Source of the DNA: Nocardiopsis metallicus
GTDB taxonomy: Bacteria > Actinomycetota > Actinomycetes > Streptosporangiales > Streptosporangiaceae
Length of the DNA stretch: 64,000 nt
Assembly: GCF_014201115.1 (NCBI RefSeq)
Contig: NZ_JACHDO010000001.1
Location: forward strand, 2,604,001 to 2,668,000
Direction: 5' to 3'
Shown: piece after piece, positions 37,720 to 47,300 of the stretch
Position numbering within the stretch: the stretch's first letter is position 1
Layout: each line of letters begins with the position of its first letter
The notes under the pieces: model-generated
Database searches by the model: none
What the model was told of the DNA's origin: nothing
Seen by the model: only the letters and a program-made list of their open reading frames with translations
Translations under genes and position numbers: made by a program

Positions 37720-38760
37720 TCAGCGCTGCTTGCAGCACTGACCGCTTCCTCCGGCGCAGGGCGGCAGGGAGGCGAGCTTGTGCTCTTCTCCGCGGCCGGT
37801 GTACTCGCGGACCAGCTCGGTCACCATGGACACGAACGCGGGGTGCGTGCCGGGGCTGAGCGCGCGCTCGTAGCCGATGCCCAGCTTCTTGGCGGTGTCG
37901 CGGGCCTCCACGTCGAGGTCGAACTTGACCTCCATGTGGTCGGAGACGAACCCGTGCGGGATGACCACCACGGCGGGCACGCCCTCCTCGGCGAGCTCCT
38001 CCATCCGGTCGTTGACGTCGGGCTCCAACCAGGGCTGGCTGGGCGGGCCGCTGCGGCTCTGGTAGACGAGCTCGTAGGGGTAGGCGCGGTCCAGGCGCTC
38101 GACCACCAGACGGGCCGCCTCGGCGAGCTGGGCCCCGTAGGCGCCCTCCGGGCCGAAGCCGTGCCCCGGAGGACCGCTGGCCTCGGCCATGGCGCTGGGG
38201 ATGGAGTGCGCGGAGAACAGCAGGCGCACGCCCTCCCGCTGGTCGGCGGGGAGCTTGTCCAGGGACGCCTGGGTGTACTCCACGAGGGGTTCGATGAACC
38301 CGGGGTGATCGTAGAAGGGGCGGATCAGGTCGACCTCGGGCGCGTCCTCGCCCAGGCCGGCGAGGGCTCGCTCGATGTCCTCGTGGTAGGCGGTCCGGCT
38401 GGACCAGTTGCAGTACGCGGAGGTCGGCAGCGCCAGCACACGGCGGATGCCGTCCTTCTTCATCTGCGCGAGGGTGTCGGTGAGCATCGGTTCCCAGAAC
38501 CGGTTGCCCCAGTAGATCGGCAGGTCGATGCCGTTGGCGTCGAAGTCGGTGGTGATGGCGGCGAGCAGGTCCCGGCACTGCTGGTTGATCGGGCTCACTC
38601 CACCGAAGAGGAAGTAGTGCTCACCGACCTCCGCCAACCGCTCGCGGGGGATGTTGCGCCCGCGGGTGACGTTCTCCAGGAACGGGATGACCTCGTCCTC
38701 GCCCTCCGGGCCACCGAAGGAGATCAGCAAAAACGCGTCGTAAGGCCTCATGCACCTCAT
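37720..38760 (-). CDS. hemH: Coproporphyrin III ferrochelatase
   Basis: 346 aa from ATG 38760 (MRCMRPYDAFLLISFGGPEG), supported by GGGAG 8 nt upstream; ATG 38751 is an alternative. The family signature is LISFGGPEG at the N-terminus, with ALPTSAYCNWSSRTAY, SAHSIPSAMA holding the metal-site His, and YQSRSGPPSQPWLEPD. The C-terminal CAGGSGQCC, together with the Cys in SAYCNW, fits the 2Fe-2S ligands of actinobacterial enzymes. In actinobacteria this enzyme inserts iron into coproporphyrin III (also called cpfC). It is divergent from the FAD oxidase gene. Confidence 0.93.
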   Translation of the reverse strand: MRCMRPYDAFLLISFGGPEGEDEVIPFLENVTRGRNIPRERLAEVGEHYFLFGGVSPINQQCRDLLAAITTDFDANGIDLPIYWGNRFWEPMLTDTLAQMKKDGIRRVLALPTSAYCNWSSRTAYHEDIERALAGLGEDAPEVDLIRPFYDHPGFIEPLVEYTQASLDKLPADQREGVRLLFSAHSIPSAMAEASGPPGHGFGPEGAYGAQLAEAARLVVERLDRAYPYELVYQSRSGPPSQPWLEPDVNDRMEELAEEGVPAVVVIPHGFVSDHMEVKFDLDVEARDTAKKLGIGYERALSPGTHPAFVSMVTELVREYTGRGEEHKLASLPPCAGGSGQCCKQR

Positions 38761-38850
38761 GAAACCAGCTCCCGGGGACCTCCTCGATCCGCCCCCGCCC
38801 TGAGTGTTGGGACTTTCGTACCTTCCGTGACCAGGGACACTCCCGGTCTG

Positions 38851-38877
38851 GTCACATAAGTGACTGATGGGTAATGT
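38851..38877 (+). promoter_or_regulatory. Leaderless promoter and inverted repeat upstream of FAD oxidase
   Basis: TAATGT (38872-38877) is six bases before the ATG at 38884, the layout of a leaderless promoter. GTCACATAAGTGAC (38851-38864), 5-bp arms around ATAA, covers the -35 region and is a likely regulator site in this divergent gap. Confidence 0.5.
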
Positions 38878-38883
38878 CACCGC

Positions 38884-40182
38884 ATGACTGATGTGTTGTG
38901 GCACACCTGGGCCGGCACCCACCAGGCCCGCCCACGCCGAACGGCTACCCCCAACAACACCGAGGAGGTCGCCGCCGCGGTCAGGTCGGCGGACGCCGAC
39001 GACCTGTGCGTGCGCATGGTCGGCTCCGGGCACTCCTTCACCGACGTGGCCATCACCGACGGCCTGCTCCTGGCCCCCACCTCCCTGACGGGTGTGCGGT
39101 CGATCGACCCGGTGGCGGGCACCGCCACGGTCGAGGCCGGGCTGCCCCTGTGCGACTTCAACGACGCCCTGGCCGCGCACGGCGTGGCCCTGGCCAACAT
39201 GGGCGACATCGCCGTGCAGACCGTCTCCGGCGCGGTGCAGACCGGCACCCACGGCACCGGACGCGACGCGGGCGGACTGGCCAGTCAGGTCGTGGGACTG
39301 GAGCTGGTACTGGCCGACGGCTCCGTGGTCGAGTGCTCGGCGGAGCGCGACCCGGACCTGTTCCACGCCGCCCGGGTGGGTCTGGGCGCCTTCGGCGTGG
39401 TGACGGCGCTGACCTTCGCGGTCCGCCCGGCATTCCTGCTGCACGCCCAGGAGGAGCCCATGCCCCTGGACGAGGTGTTGGAGCGCCTGCCCGAGCTGCG
39501 CGCGAAGAACGACCACTTCGAGTTCTTCTGGTTCCCGCACACCGGGAACACCAACACCAAGCGCAACAACATCACGCAGGGGCCAGCCGCTCCGCTGTCG
39601 GCCTTCAAGAGCTGGCTGGACGACGACTTCCTGTCGAACACCCTCTTCGACCGGATCAACCGGGTATGCCGACGCTTCCCCTCGGTGGTGCCGAAGGTCA
39701 ACCAGATCAGTTCCCGCGCGCTGTCCGCGCGAACCTACACCGACGTATCGCACAAGGTGTTCGCGTCCGTGCGCGACGTGCGTTTCGTGGAGATGGAGTA
39801 CGCGATCCCGGCCGAGCACGCGGCGGACGTGCTGCGCGAGGCCCGGTCGATCGTGGACCGCGGCGACCACCGGGTGAGCTTCCCGGTGGAGGTGCGCTTC
39901 GCCCCGGCCGACGACGTGTGGCTGTCCACCGCCTACGAGCGCGAGACCGCCTACGTCGCGGTGCACATGTACAAGGGAACGCCCTATGAGGCCTACTTCG
40001 CAGACCTGGAGGCGGTCTTCACCTCGGTGGGCGGACGGCCGCACTGGGGCAAGCTGCACACCCGCGACCGCGCGTACCTGGAGGGCGTGTACCCGCGCCT
40101 GAACGACGCTCTGGCGGTTCGCGACCGGGTGGACCCGCACCGCCGCTTCGGCAACGCCTACCTGGACAAGGTGTTCGGTTAA
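38884..40182 (+). CDS. FAD-binding oxidase of the D-arabinono/L-gulono-1,4-lactone oxidase family
   Basis: 432 aa. The PCMH-type FAD domain has RMVGSGHSFTDVAITDG, GTHGTGRDAGGLASQV and GLGAFGVVTALTF. The C-terminal ALO domain has EFFWFPHTGN, VEVRFAPADD and the HWGKLH motif near the end. The enzyme oxidises a sugar 1,4-lactone, or an alditol-like substrate, with O2 or another acceptor. No signal peptide is visible. It is probably translated from a leaderless mRNA. Confidence 0.9.
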   Translation: MTDVLWHTWAGTHQARPRRTATPNNTEEVAAAVRSADADDLCVRMVGSGHSFTDVAITDGLLLAPTSLTGVRSIDPVAGTATVEAGLPLCDFNDALAAHGVALANMGDIAVQTVSGAVQTGTHGTGRDAGGLASQVVGLELVLADGSVVECSAERDPDLFHAARVGLGAFGVVTALTFAVRPAFLLHAQEEPMPLDEVLERLPELRAKNDHFEFFWFPHTGNTNTKRNNITQGPAAPLSAFKSWLDDDFLSNTLFDRINRVCRRFPSVVPKVNQISSRALSARTYTDVSHKVFASVRDVRFVEMEYAIPAEHAADVLREARSIVDRGDHRVSFPVEVRFAPADDVWLSTAYERETAYVAVHMYKGTPYEAYFADLEAVFTSVGGRPHWGKLHTRDRAYLEGVYPRLNDALAVRDRVDPHRRFGNAYLDKVFG

Positions 40183-40201
40183 CGGGTCACCCCTGACGCA
40201 A

Positions 40202-40239
40202 CGTCCCCCGGCCCTCGTCTCGTCGAGGGCCGGGGGACG
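40202..40239. terminator. Bidirectional terminator
   Basis: 16-bp perfect stem (40202-40217 with 40224-40239, loop TCTCGT) between two convergent genes. Confidence 0.8.
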
Positions 40240-40272
40240 GTTCGCGTGTACCGGAGACCGTGTGCGCCGGGG

Positions 40273-41412
40273 CTAGCCGTTGGGGGCCACCGGGGCGGGT
40301 TCGGCGGGAGCGTCACCCTCGGGAGGGTGCTCCGTCCCGGGGTCGGGCGCCTCCCCGCCGCCCGGCTCCGCCGGTTCCCCGCCGCCCGCTGGCGGCTCCG
40401 CGGGGTCGGTCGCACCGCCGCCGGGCGCCTCGGGCTGAGGCTCGCCCGGGGGCGCGATGGGCTCGGACTCCACGGGAGCGTCGGTCCCCTGTGGCTGGGT
40501 TCCGGTCCCGCTCCCCGTCTCCGGCTGATCCCCCTCGGTGGTCTGCGGAGCCTCTTCCCCGTCCTGCGCCTGCGAGGACTGGCCGCCGAACAGCGAAGGA
40601 GAGGTGGGCTCGTCCTGGCCCTGCGTCCAGGCGGTCAACGAGCGCCCGGTGAGCAGCTCGAAAGCCAGGATCACCAGCATGACCAGGGTGAACACCACCG
40701 CGGCCGAGATGACGACCGTCTTCCAACCGCGCTTGGGGCGTTCATCGCCGATCGCGCCGTCCGCGTCCTCGGCCGAGCCGTCCGGGTACCGCGTATCGCC
40801 GGGGTCGCCGGGGTCGCCGACCTGGGGCAGGAGTTCGGTGGCGTCGGCGAACGGCGGTCCGCCCGCCTGCGTGGGGTCTTTGGGGTTGCCGAAGCCGTGA
40901 GCGACGGTCTGCCCCGGCAGGTCCAGCCCCACCACGGGCATGGCCATCGTCCTGGTGGCGTCGGGGTCGGCGGGGAAACCGAAGGGGTTGGGGGCGTCGG
41001 GGTCCGCGACCCGGGTGGCTCCGGTGTCGAAACCCGTGGGGCCGGTTCCGGCCTCGGCCGCGTCCCGTGCGGCCTCCTCCGCAGCGGCTTCGGCCTCGGT
41101 GTCGACCAGGGCCCGCACGCCGTTCTGCTTGGCGGTCTTCTTCTCCGCCAGTTCCTTGGCCTGCTCGCCGCTGCGGGTGAGCCAGTGCTGGATCACGGGG
41201 GCCGCAGAGGTGCTGAGCACCGCCATGACGCCGGTACCGATGACGGTGCCGTAGACGTTGAGGTAGGAGGCCGCGGTGGCGGCGGTCAGCGTCGCGACAC
41301 CGGCCCCGGCGACCTGCGCCACGCTCAGGTCGATGCGCTTCTTCTTGCCCTTGTCCTCCTGCGCGCCCGCCCCTTCCTCCTCGAACTCGTCCCCGTGGTC
41401 GGGTCTTGGCAT
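40273..41412 (-). CDS. Membrane protein with Pro/Glu/Gly-rich C-terminal tail
   Basis: 379 aa from ATG 41412 with a GGGGGGA site. The N-terminus is acidic, then KKKRIDLSVAQVAGAGVATL begins a hydrophobic pair of helices (about 35-75). A polar middle with DPDAPNPFGFPADPDATR follows, then a second membrane helix (about 240-262, VVISAAVVFTLVMLVILAF) and a disordered tail of over 100 residues rich in Pro, Glu, Gly and Gln. No family was recognised. The tail is likely outside the membrane if the N-terminal helices form a hairpin. Confidence 0.75.
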   Translation of the reverse strand: MPRPDHGDEFEEEGAGAQEDKGKKKRIDLSVAQVAGAGVATLTAATAASYLNVYGTVIGTGVMAVLSTSAAPVIQHWLTRSGEQAKELAEKKTAKQNGVRALVDTEAEAAAEEAARDAAEAGTGPTGFDTGATRVADPDAPNPFGFPADPDATRTMAMPVVGLDLPGQTVAHGFGNPKDPTQAGGPPFADATELLPQVGDPGDPGDTRYPDGSAEDADGAIGDERPKRGWKTVVISAAVVFTLVMLVILAFELLTGRSLTAWTQGQDEPTSPSLFGGQSSQAQDGEEAPQTTEGDQPETGSGTGTQPQGTDAPVESEPIAPPGEPQPEAPGGGATDPAEPPAGGGEPAEPGGGEAPDPGTEHPPEGDAPAEPAPVAPNG

Positions 41413-41984
41413 GGTGCGGTCCCCCCTTGGTGTCGGCCGCGCACGGGGGAGGTGCGGCTCATGGTCGTGGGATGGGCGTGTGATGGGGCAGATGCTCCCG
41501 CAAGCCCCTAACTCCACATAAAGCCCATAAGTGGAAACTTCACCATAAGGGGAACTGGTCACTGATAACGCCATGAAATAAGAAGGATCACTGTGTGGCA
41601 TCCATCGGCGTGTCGAGTTGCGAACGGCAGGAGACGTCAAGTTTGGACCTGGTCCGAGATCGGAGTTTTTCCCAGACCTGGGGTGATTCGAGGTCCCCGG
41701 GATACCATCACCGCGGAGCCTTCGCGCGGGATCGGCGACATTCCCCCACGATCGCTCCCGGTCGCGGAAGGTTCAGCGTGTCAAGATTGGCAGCGGAAGC
41801 GACCGTGAGGGCCCCGGAACCCCGGGGCAGCTCCCACCGTGGTGCCCACCACGGGCCGGGAGGCGGGCACAGTTCGGACATGCCGGGCGCGGTACTGGCC
41901 GAACAGTTGTCGGCCGACCAGACTTGGAGAACGCGGGGGACGGTCCGCCAGACCAACCCTCGACGGGACGCGAAAGGGAGGGCG
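41413..41984. other. Divergent promoter region upstream of sepH
   Basis: 572 nt. A plus-strand promoter candidate is TGGTCA (41556-41561) and TAAGAA (41579-41584), 17 nt apart, in an AT-richer stretch. This would leave a leader of about 390 nt before sepH. The sepH frame stays open upstream to 41595, but that part lacks family-like sequence and codon bias, so I do not count it as coding. Confidence 0.45.
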
Positions 41985-43445
41985 ATGCACGAGCTTCGCC
42001 TCGTGGCCGTGAGTGAGGACGGCACCTACCTGGTGCTCGCCAGCACCGGCCGTGGCACCCGTTTCATGCTGCCCGTCGACGACCGCCTCCGTGCCGCAGT
42101 ACGCGGCCAGTTCTCCCGGCTCGGCCAGTACGAGATCGAAGTGGAGAATCCGTTGCGCCCCAAGGAAATCCAGGCCCGCATCCGGTCCGGCGAGACCGCG
42201 GAGGCCATCTCCGAGATCTCCGGGATACCCATCGAACGGGTGCGCTGGTTCGAGGGACCCGTCCTCCAGGAGCGCGAGTACATCGCGCAGCAGGCCCAGC
42301 GAGCCACCGTGCGTTCACCGAACGACGCCTCGCCGGGCCCCTCCCTGGGCGACCTGGTCACCAAGAGGATCGGCGCCCACCAGCTGGAGACCGGCGACGC
42401 CGCCTGGGACTCGTGGAAGCGGGAGGACCGCTCCTGGCAGCTGAAGCTGGTCTTCCTGCACGGCGGCGACGAGCGTGTCGCCCACTGGCTGTACGAGCCC
42501 AGACACAACAGCGTCACGCCCGCTGACGAGGAGGCCGCCCGGTTCTCCTCCAACGAACCCCTGGACGCGGCACCCGCTCCCAGCACGAACGTCACACCCT
42601 TCACCCCGCGCCGCAACGAGGCCACCGCCGACCTGCCCCGCCTGGACGCCCAGTCCGCCGCTGAGCGACGCCCGGACCACGTCGCCCCGCGCCGCCTGTC
42701 GCCCGCGCAGGACACGCCGTTGGACGAACCGCTGCGTCCGGTCGCGCGCCGACCCGAGACCGACCAGTTCGGGGTGCCACTGCGGGAGGAGCGCCAGCGC
42801 CAGGCCCCGCCGGAGCCTGAGCCCGCACCCCGCCGGCCTCTGGACCGGCCCAGCGAGCGATTCGCCGAGCGCCGTGGTGAGGCCCCGCCCGCGGCGCCGC
42901 TGCCGCAGACCCCGCGGCCCGCCGCGGCCCGGTCCGAGCCGGCTGCCCACCAGCGCTTCGCCGACCCGGTCGAGGCACCGCCCGCGCGCCCCGAGCCCCG
43001 CGGACACGAGCCCCGCCAGCCCGAACCCGAGCGGTACGAGACCGAACCCCGCAGGCAGTTCTTCGAGGAGCCCGGTCCCGTCGCGCACGAGGCCTCTGAG
43101 CCCTCCGAACCCAGGCGCCCCGAGCCCCGGCAGCGGCCCGCGGCGCCGGACTGGCTGGATGCCCGACCCGCCCCGGGCCCCGAGCCCGAGGCCGAGACCG
43201 AGGAGGCCCCGGCCGCCGAGGAGACCCAGCAGCAGCGTCCGCGCCGCCGCCGGGCCACCATCGACCTCAACGACAAGGGAACACCGCGCCGCGCCGCGGA
43301 GCAGGCCCCGCCCACGGCCCCGGCCGTTCCGGCCGCGGCCAACGGCTCGCCCGGCGGCGGAGCGGCCAAACGCAAGGGCCGCGGACGCCGCGCCTCGGTG
43401 CCGTCCTGGGACGAGATCATGTTCGGTTCCAAGAAGAACGACTGA
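41985..43445 (+). CDS. sepH: Septation protein SepH (DUF3071)
   Basis: 486 aa from ATG 41985 after AAAGGGAGGG. The conserved N-terminal DUF3071 region (about 1-170) begins MHELRLVAVSEDGTYLVLAS and contains a helix-turn-helix-like segment GETAEAISEISGIPIERVRWFEGPV. The rest is a long Pro/Glu/Arg-rich disordered region with a basic end (AAKRKGRGRRAS) and a short conserved tail WDEIMFG. In Streptomyces SepH binds FtsZ and promotes Z-ring assembly during sporulation septation; this gene should do the same. Confidence 0.93.
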   Translation: MHELRLVAVSEDGTYLVLASTGRGTRFMLPVDDRLRAAVRGQFSRLGQYEIEVENPLRPKEIQARIRSGETAEAISEISGIPIERVRWFEGPVLQEREYIAQQAQRATVRSPNDASPGPSLGDLVTKRIGAHQLETGDAAWDSWKREDRSWQLKLVFLHGGDERVAHWLYEPRHNSVTPADEEAARFSSNEPLDAAPAPSTNVTPFTPRRNEATADLPRLDAQSAAERRPDHVAPRRLSPAQDTPLDEPLRPVARRPETDQFGVPLREERQRQAPPEPEPAPRRPLDRPSERFAERRGEAPPAAPLPQTPRPAAARSEPAAHQRFADPVEAPPARPEPRGHEPRQPEPERYETEPRRQFFEEPGPVAHEASEPSEPRRPEPRQRPAAPDWLDARPAPGPEPEAETEEAPAAEETQQQRPRRRRATIDLNDKGTPRRAAEQAPPTAPAVPAAANGSPGGGAAKRKGRGRRASVPSWDEIMFGSKKND

Positions 43446-43482
43446 ACAGCCCTGAGAGAACGAACGAGCAGACGTGAGAGTA

Positions 43483-43526
43483 CGAAGGGGAGGGCGGTCA
43501 CCGCGCGGTGACCGCCCTCCCCTTCG
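43483..43526. terminator. 44-bp perfect palindrome, bidirectional terminator
   Basis: Arms 43483-43504 and 43505-43526 are exact reverse complements with no spacer. It lies between convergent sepH and the PH-domain gene, whose stop is 4 nt away. Confidence 0.8.
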
Positions 43527-43529
43527 TGC

Positions 43530-45608
43530 TCACTCCCGGTGGCCTGGTCCGTTCTCTCCCTGGCCACCCGGGTCCCGAGTGCTCGGGCCACGACTGCTCG
43601 CCCGCTGTCCGCTCGGGCGCGGCTCGTCCTCCGGCTGGGCCAGGAAGGGGCGCACCATCTCCGGGGTGATCCGCGCGGCGAAGGCCACGGACTCGTCCAG
43701 GGCGGCGTCCTGGGCGGTGTAGCCGCCCGTGCCCGCGCCCACGGTGACCTGGAGGTCGGCCAGGCGGGAGCGGCGCTGGAAGAGGGTCTGGGTCCAGGTC
43801 CACCCGATCACCGCCGACCGCTCCACCGTGGCCTGCGAACGGGACAGCGATCCCGAACGTACGCTCACGTGTTCGCCGTCGTAACCGTGGCCCAGCGAGC
43901 GGTAGCGGTCGATGCCCAGCGGTACGCCCAGCAGGGCCAGCACTGCGGCGGTCACCACAAGCCAGGTGATGTCCAGAGCCGCCGCAGCGGCCGCCACCAC
44001 CGCGAAGGGCAGCACCGCCCGGGTCAGACGGCGGTACAGCGCCGCCCGGGGATGCCGGGTCAGGGGCGCGCGGAACAGCGCCAGAGCCCGGTCCAGCACC
44101 GGTTCCACCCGCGAGCGCGGGCCGACCGGCAGCAGGACCGCCCGCGTGGCCGCGTCTCCCAGCCCAGTGACGATGGCGCGCAGCCCCACCGCCCCGCGCG
44201 TACGTTCGAGAGGGCTGTCCAGCAGCTCGTACCCGCGGATCCGCCGCTTCTCCAGGGTGACGCTGCGCCGGGTGAACAGGCCCCGCTCAGCGACCAGGGA
44301 GCCGTCCCGCTCCTTCAGGGAGAAACCCCAGTGGGTGAGCGCGTAGGAGGCCACCGCGAAGACCGGCATCAACAGCACCAGCACCCCGACGGCCGCCGTC
44401 CCGAACACCATCAGGAAGGCGCGGTCCGTGCTGGTCACCCAGTCGACGAAGTAGTCGGTGGCCAACTGCCCGGCCGACTGCTGGACCATGCCGAACAGGG
44501 TGGCCAGGACCACGAACGGGGTCAGCAGGTACCCCAGGCTGAGCGCCCCGTACAGGTACCAGGACCGGGGCATCGTGAAGTGGGTGACGGTGTCGTCGGC
44601 GACGTCTGCGTCCAGGGGCGTGTGCGCGGCGGCCGGGACACCGTTCTCGCCTTCCCCTCCCGGTGCCTCAGGGGTGGCCTCCGCCTCCCCCGCCTCCTTC
44701 TCCGTGAGCACGGCCTTGCGGTGCAGCAGGACCCGGCGCAGCCGCTCCGCCTCCTGCGTGGAGACGGCGTCGAGCTTGCCGTCCTCGGTGTCGCCGACCG
44801 AACCCGCGGCCGCCTCGATCCGCACCACCGCCACGCCCAGCATCCGGTGCAGCAGGGTGCTGGTGACGTCCACTCCCCGTACCCGTTCCAGCGGGATCGT
44901 GCGGCGCGAACGCCGGATCAGGCCCTTGCGGATCTCGATCCGGTCCTCGCCCACCTCGTAGCGGAACGTCTTCCAGGTGACCAGCCCGCCGACCAGCAGA
45001 GCGATGACGCCCATCCCGGTGGCCGTCAGCAGCCACGGGTTGAACCCGCCGATCACCAGACCGGCGAGGACGGGCAGCAGGAGGCTCTTGAGCTGGTTGA
45101 TCGGCCCGACGACCATGCTGCGCGGGCTGAGCTGCCGGGCGCTCTCGGCGCCGAAGCCGGGCACGGGCTCACCCGGGGTCTCACCCCACCAGGAACGGGG
45201 CTGCCCACCGTAGGCGTGCGGGCCTTCGGTGAAAGTCGGGCCCTGGGCAGCGGGTGGCCCGGCATGCTCCGGGTGAGGGTGCCCGGGGTACGCATGGCCG
45301 CCGGGCGGATCCCCATGCGTGGCGCCTGGCACGGTCCCCGCCCCGGGTGGGGACCACGGCGCGGCCCCCGGAGCGGGTGCGGCCCCCGGCCCGGGCTCGG
45401 GCGCCGCGGCGGTGGAGGAGGTACTGCCCGGCGCAACCCAACCACCGGCTCCCGCACCCGCTCCGCCCGGTTCGGGCTCGGCGGGTCCGGCGGGATCGGC
45501 GGGATCGGCGGGGGCGGGGCCGACGGGGTCCGGGTCGGAGCCGTAGGGATCCGGGTCGGAGCCGTAGGGGTCCGGGTCGGGTTCGGGCTGTCCGTGGTAT
45601 CGGTCCAT
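43530..45608 (-). CDS. Large bacterial PH-domain membrane protein (YdbT-like)
   Basis: 692 aa. The first 150 residues are Pro/Gly/Asp-rich with DPDPYGS repeats. Then come membrane helices (about 175-215) and the first PH-like unit (FRYEVGEDRIEIRKGLIRRSRRTIPLERVRGVDV). More helices follow (about 350-440), then a second unit (GFSLKERDGSLVAERGLFTRRS), and a third (DRYRSLGHGYDGEHVSVRSGSLSRSQATV). This matches the multi-unit bPH_2 layout of Bacillus subtilis YdbT. The ATG overlaps the stop of the small PH gene (TGATG), as in the ydbS-ydbT pair. It probably acts in envelope stress or resistance to membrane-active peptides (by analogy). Confidence 0.88.
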   Translation of the reverse strand: MDRYHGQPEPDPDPYGSDPDPYGSDPDPVGPAPADPADPAGPAEPEPGGAGAGAGGWVAPGSTSSTAAAPEPGPGAAPAPGAAPWSPPGAGTVPGATHGDPPGGHAYPGHPHPEHAGPPAAQGPTFTEGPHAYGGQPRSWWGETPGEPVPGFGAESARQLSPRSMVVGPINQLKSLLLPVLAGLVIGGFNPWLLTATGMGVIALLVGGLVTWKTFRYEVGEDRIEIRKGLIRRSRRTIPLERVRGVDVTSTLLHRMLGVAVVRIEAAAGSVGDTEDGKLDAVSTQEAERLRRVLLHRKAVLTEKEAGEAEATPEAPGGEGENGVPAAAHTPLDADVADDTVTHFTMPRSWYLYGALSLGYLLTPFVVLATLFGMVQQSAGQLATDYFVDWVTSTDRAFLMVFGTAAVGVLVLLMPVFAVASYALTHWGFSLKERDGSLVAERGLFTRRSVTLEKRRIRGYELLDSPLERTRGAVGLRAIVTGLGDAATRAVLLPVGPRSRVEPVLDRALALFRAPLTRHPRAALYRRLTRAVLPFAVVAAAAAALDITWLVVTAAVLALLGVPLGIDRYRSLGHGYDGEHVSVRSGSLSRSQATVERSAVIGWTWTQTLFQRRSRLADLQVTVGAGTGGYTAQDAALDESVAFAARITPEMVRPFLAQPEDEPRPSGQRASSRGPSTRDPGGQGENGPGHRE

Positions 45609-46189
45609 CAGGTCGCGTCGTCCCGCAGGGTCCCGGCGCGCAGGGCCAGCTCTTCGCTGAGTCTGCGCGCCTCGTCGGAGTCCAGCCCCTCGATGGTCGA
45701 GGAACCGGCGAAGGAGGCGGTCTGGACCTTCAGCGTGGCCACGTCGAAGACCCGCTCCAGCCACCCCTGGGTGTGGTCCACGGTCTGCAACCGGTTGACC
45801 GGGACCAGCTGCCAGGCGCGGCTGATCCAGCCCACCCGGGTGTAGATGACGTCGTCGCTGACCTCCCAGCGGTGAACCCGGTAGCGCCAGGACGGCACGA
45901 TCGCGATCTTGGCCAGCGCGTACACGAAGTAGGCCACCGGCAACACCCGGGCGTTCTCCGAGGCCCACCCGGGGATCCAGCCCCAGGGGGCCGAACTGAC
46001 CGCCCAGGCGACCAGGCTCAGCAGGACCAGGTTGAACAGCGACCCGAAGATCAGCCGCAGGGTCCACACCCCGATCGCCCGTCCGCTCACCCTCCGCAAC
46101 GGTGGCCGCAATCGCGCGACCTCGGTCGACGCGGGCGGTTCGGAGGGCTCCTCCGAGGGAGGAATGGCGTCGTGCGGCGGGGTGTTCAT
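45608..46189 (-). CDS. Small bacterial PH-domain membrane protein (YdbS-like)
   Basis: 193 aa from ATG 46189 (MNTPPHDAIPPSEE). Two membrane helices (about 42-66 and 80-100) precede one bPH_2 unit, WRYRVHRWEVSDDVIYTRVGWISRAWQLVPVNRLQTVDHTQG in part, with the typical VPVNRLQTVD. It is translationally coupled to the larger PH protein. In B. subtilis the equivalent pair is controlled by the envelope-stress sigma factor SigW. Confidence 0.88.
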   Translation of the reverse strand: MNTPPHDAIPPSEEPSEPPASTEVARLRPPLRRVSGRAIGVWTLRLIFGSLFNLVLLSLVAWAVSSAPWGWIPGWASENARVLPVAYFVYALAKIAIVPSWRYRVHRWEVSDDVIYTRVGWISRAWQLVPVNRLQTVDHTQGWLERVFDVATLKVQTASFAGSSTIEGLDSDEARRLSEELALRAGTLRDDAT

Positions 46190-46325
46190 CACAGGCAAGA
46201 GTCTAGGGGTTGGTGTCCTGCCAGCGTTGGACACCGATGGTGTCAGGGCGGGGCGACCCGGGCTGTCAGCGTTTTGTCAGTGCAGGTCGGCACACTTGTG
46301 AACAGACGCTGATAACGGAGGACTG

Positions 46326-47300
46326 ATGACTGACGCCATCCGCGCGGAGGGTCTGGTCAAGCACTTCAAGGGCAAGACCGCCCTGGACGGAGTGGACCTG
46401 ACGGCCAGGACGGGCGCCGTGCTAGGCGTTCTGGGGCCCAACGGGTCCGGGAAGACCACGACCGTCCGCATTCTGTCCACACTGCTCAGACCGGACGGCG
46501 GGCACGCCACCGTGGGCGGCTTCGACGTGGTCAGCCAGCCGCACGAGGTCCGCCGCCAGATCGGGCTGACCGGCCAGTACGCGGCGGTCGACGCCGAGCT
46601 GACCGGTGCCCAGAACCTGGTGCTCATCGCCCGCCTGCTCGGGTTCGGCCGTGCCGACGCCCGGGCCAGGGCCAAGGAGCTGCTGGAGCGCTTCGGGCTG
46701 TCCGACGCCGCCGACCGCCCCGCCAAGACCTACTCCGGCGGGATGCGCCGCCGCCTGGACCTGGGGGCGAGCCTGGTGGGCCGCCCCGCGCTGCTGTACC
46801 TGGACGAGCCGACCACCGGTCTGGACCCGCACAGCCGCAACGGCCTGTGGGAGGTGGTGCGCGACCTGGTGGGCGACGGGGTGACCGTGCTGCTCACCAC
46901 CCAGTACCTGGAGGAGGCCGACCAGCTCGCCGACGACCTCCTCGTGCTGGACCACGGCAAGGTGATCAGCCGGGGCACGCCCGAGGAGCTGAAGAACCAC
47001 GCGGGCAACCAGGTGCTGCAGCTGCGCACCGTCGATCCCGGCCAGCTGCCGCTGGCCACCCGGATCGTGGAGGCCGTGACCAGTACCCCCGCCACCGCGG
47101 ACGGTCTGCTCGTCAGCGTCGCGGTCACCGACGTGAACGTGCTACCCGAGACCGTGCGCCGCCTGGACGAGCAGGGCGTGGCCGTGGCCGAGCTCTCCCT
47201 GCGCAAGCCGAGCCTGGACGAGGTCTTCCTCGCCCTGACCGGCCACACCGCCGAAGACGAGACCGCGGGCCGGCCCGCGAACGAAGGGACCCCCGCATGA
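46326..47300 (+). CDS. DrrA-type ABC exporter ATP-binding protein
   Basis: 324 aa from ATG 46326 with GGAGG 5-6 nt upstream. Walker A is GPNGSGKTT, the signature is YSGGMRRRLDLG, Walker B is LLYLDEPTTGLDPHS and the H-loop region is LLTTQYLEEAD. The C-terminal 100 residues with LRKPSLDEVFLALTGH are typical of the DrrA family (daunorubicin-resistance type). It is coupled to the membrane subunit through ATGA. Confidence 0.93.
   Translation: MTDAIRAEGLVKHFKGKTALDGVDLTARTGAVLGVLGPNGSGKTTTVRILSTLLRPDGGHATVGGFDVVSQPHEVRRQIGLTGQYAAVDAELTGAQNLVLIARLLGFGRADARARAKELLERFGLSDAADRPAKTYSGGMRRRLDLGASLVGRPALLYLDEPTTGLDPHSRNGLWEVVRDLVGDGVTVLLTTQYLEEADQLADDLLVLDHGKVISRGTPEELKNHAGNQVLQLRTVDPGQLPLATRIVEAVTSTPATADGLLVSVAVTDVNVLPETVRRLDEQGVAVAELSLRKPSLDEVFLALTGHTAEDETAGRPANEGTPA

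Noticed and set aside
41595..41984. N-terminal extension of SepH by 130 codons
   Set aside because: The extension has no SepH-like sequence; the ATG at 41985 has a strong ribosome site and begins with the conserved family N-terminus.
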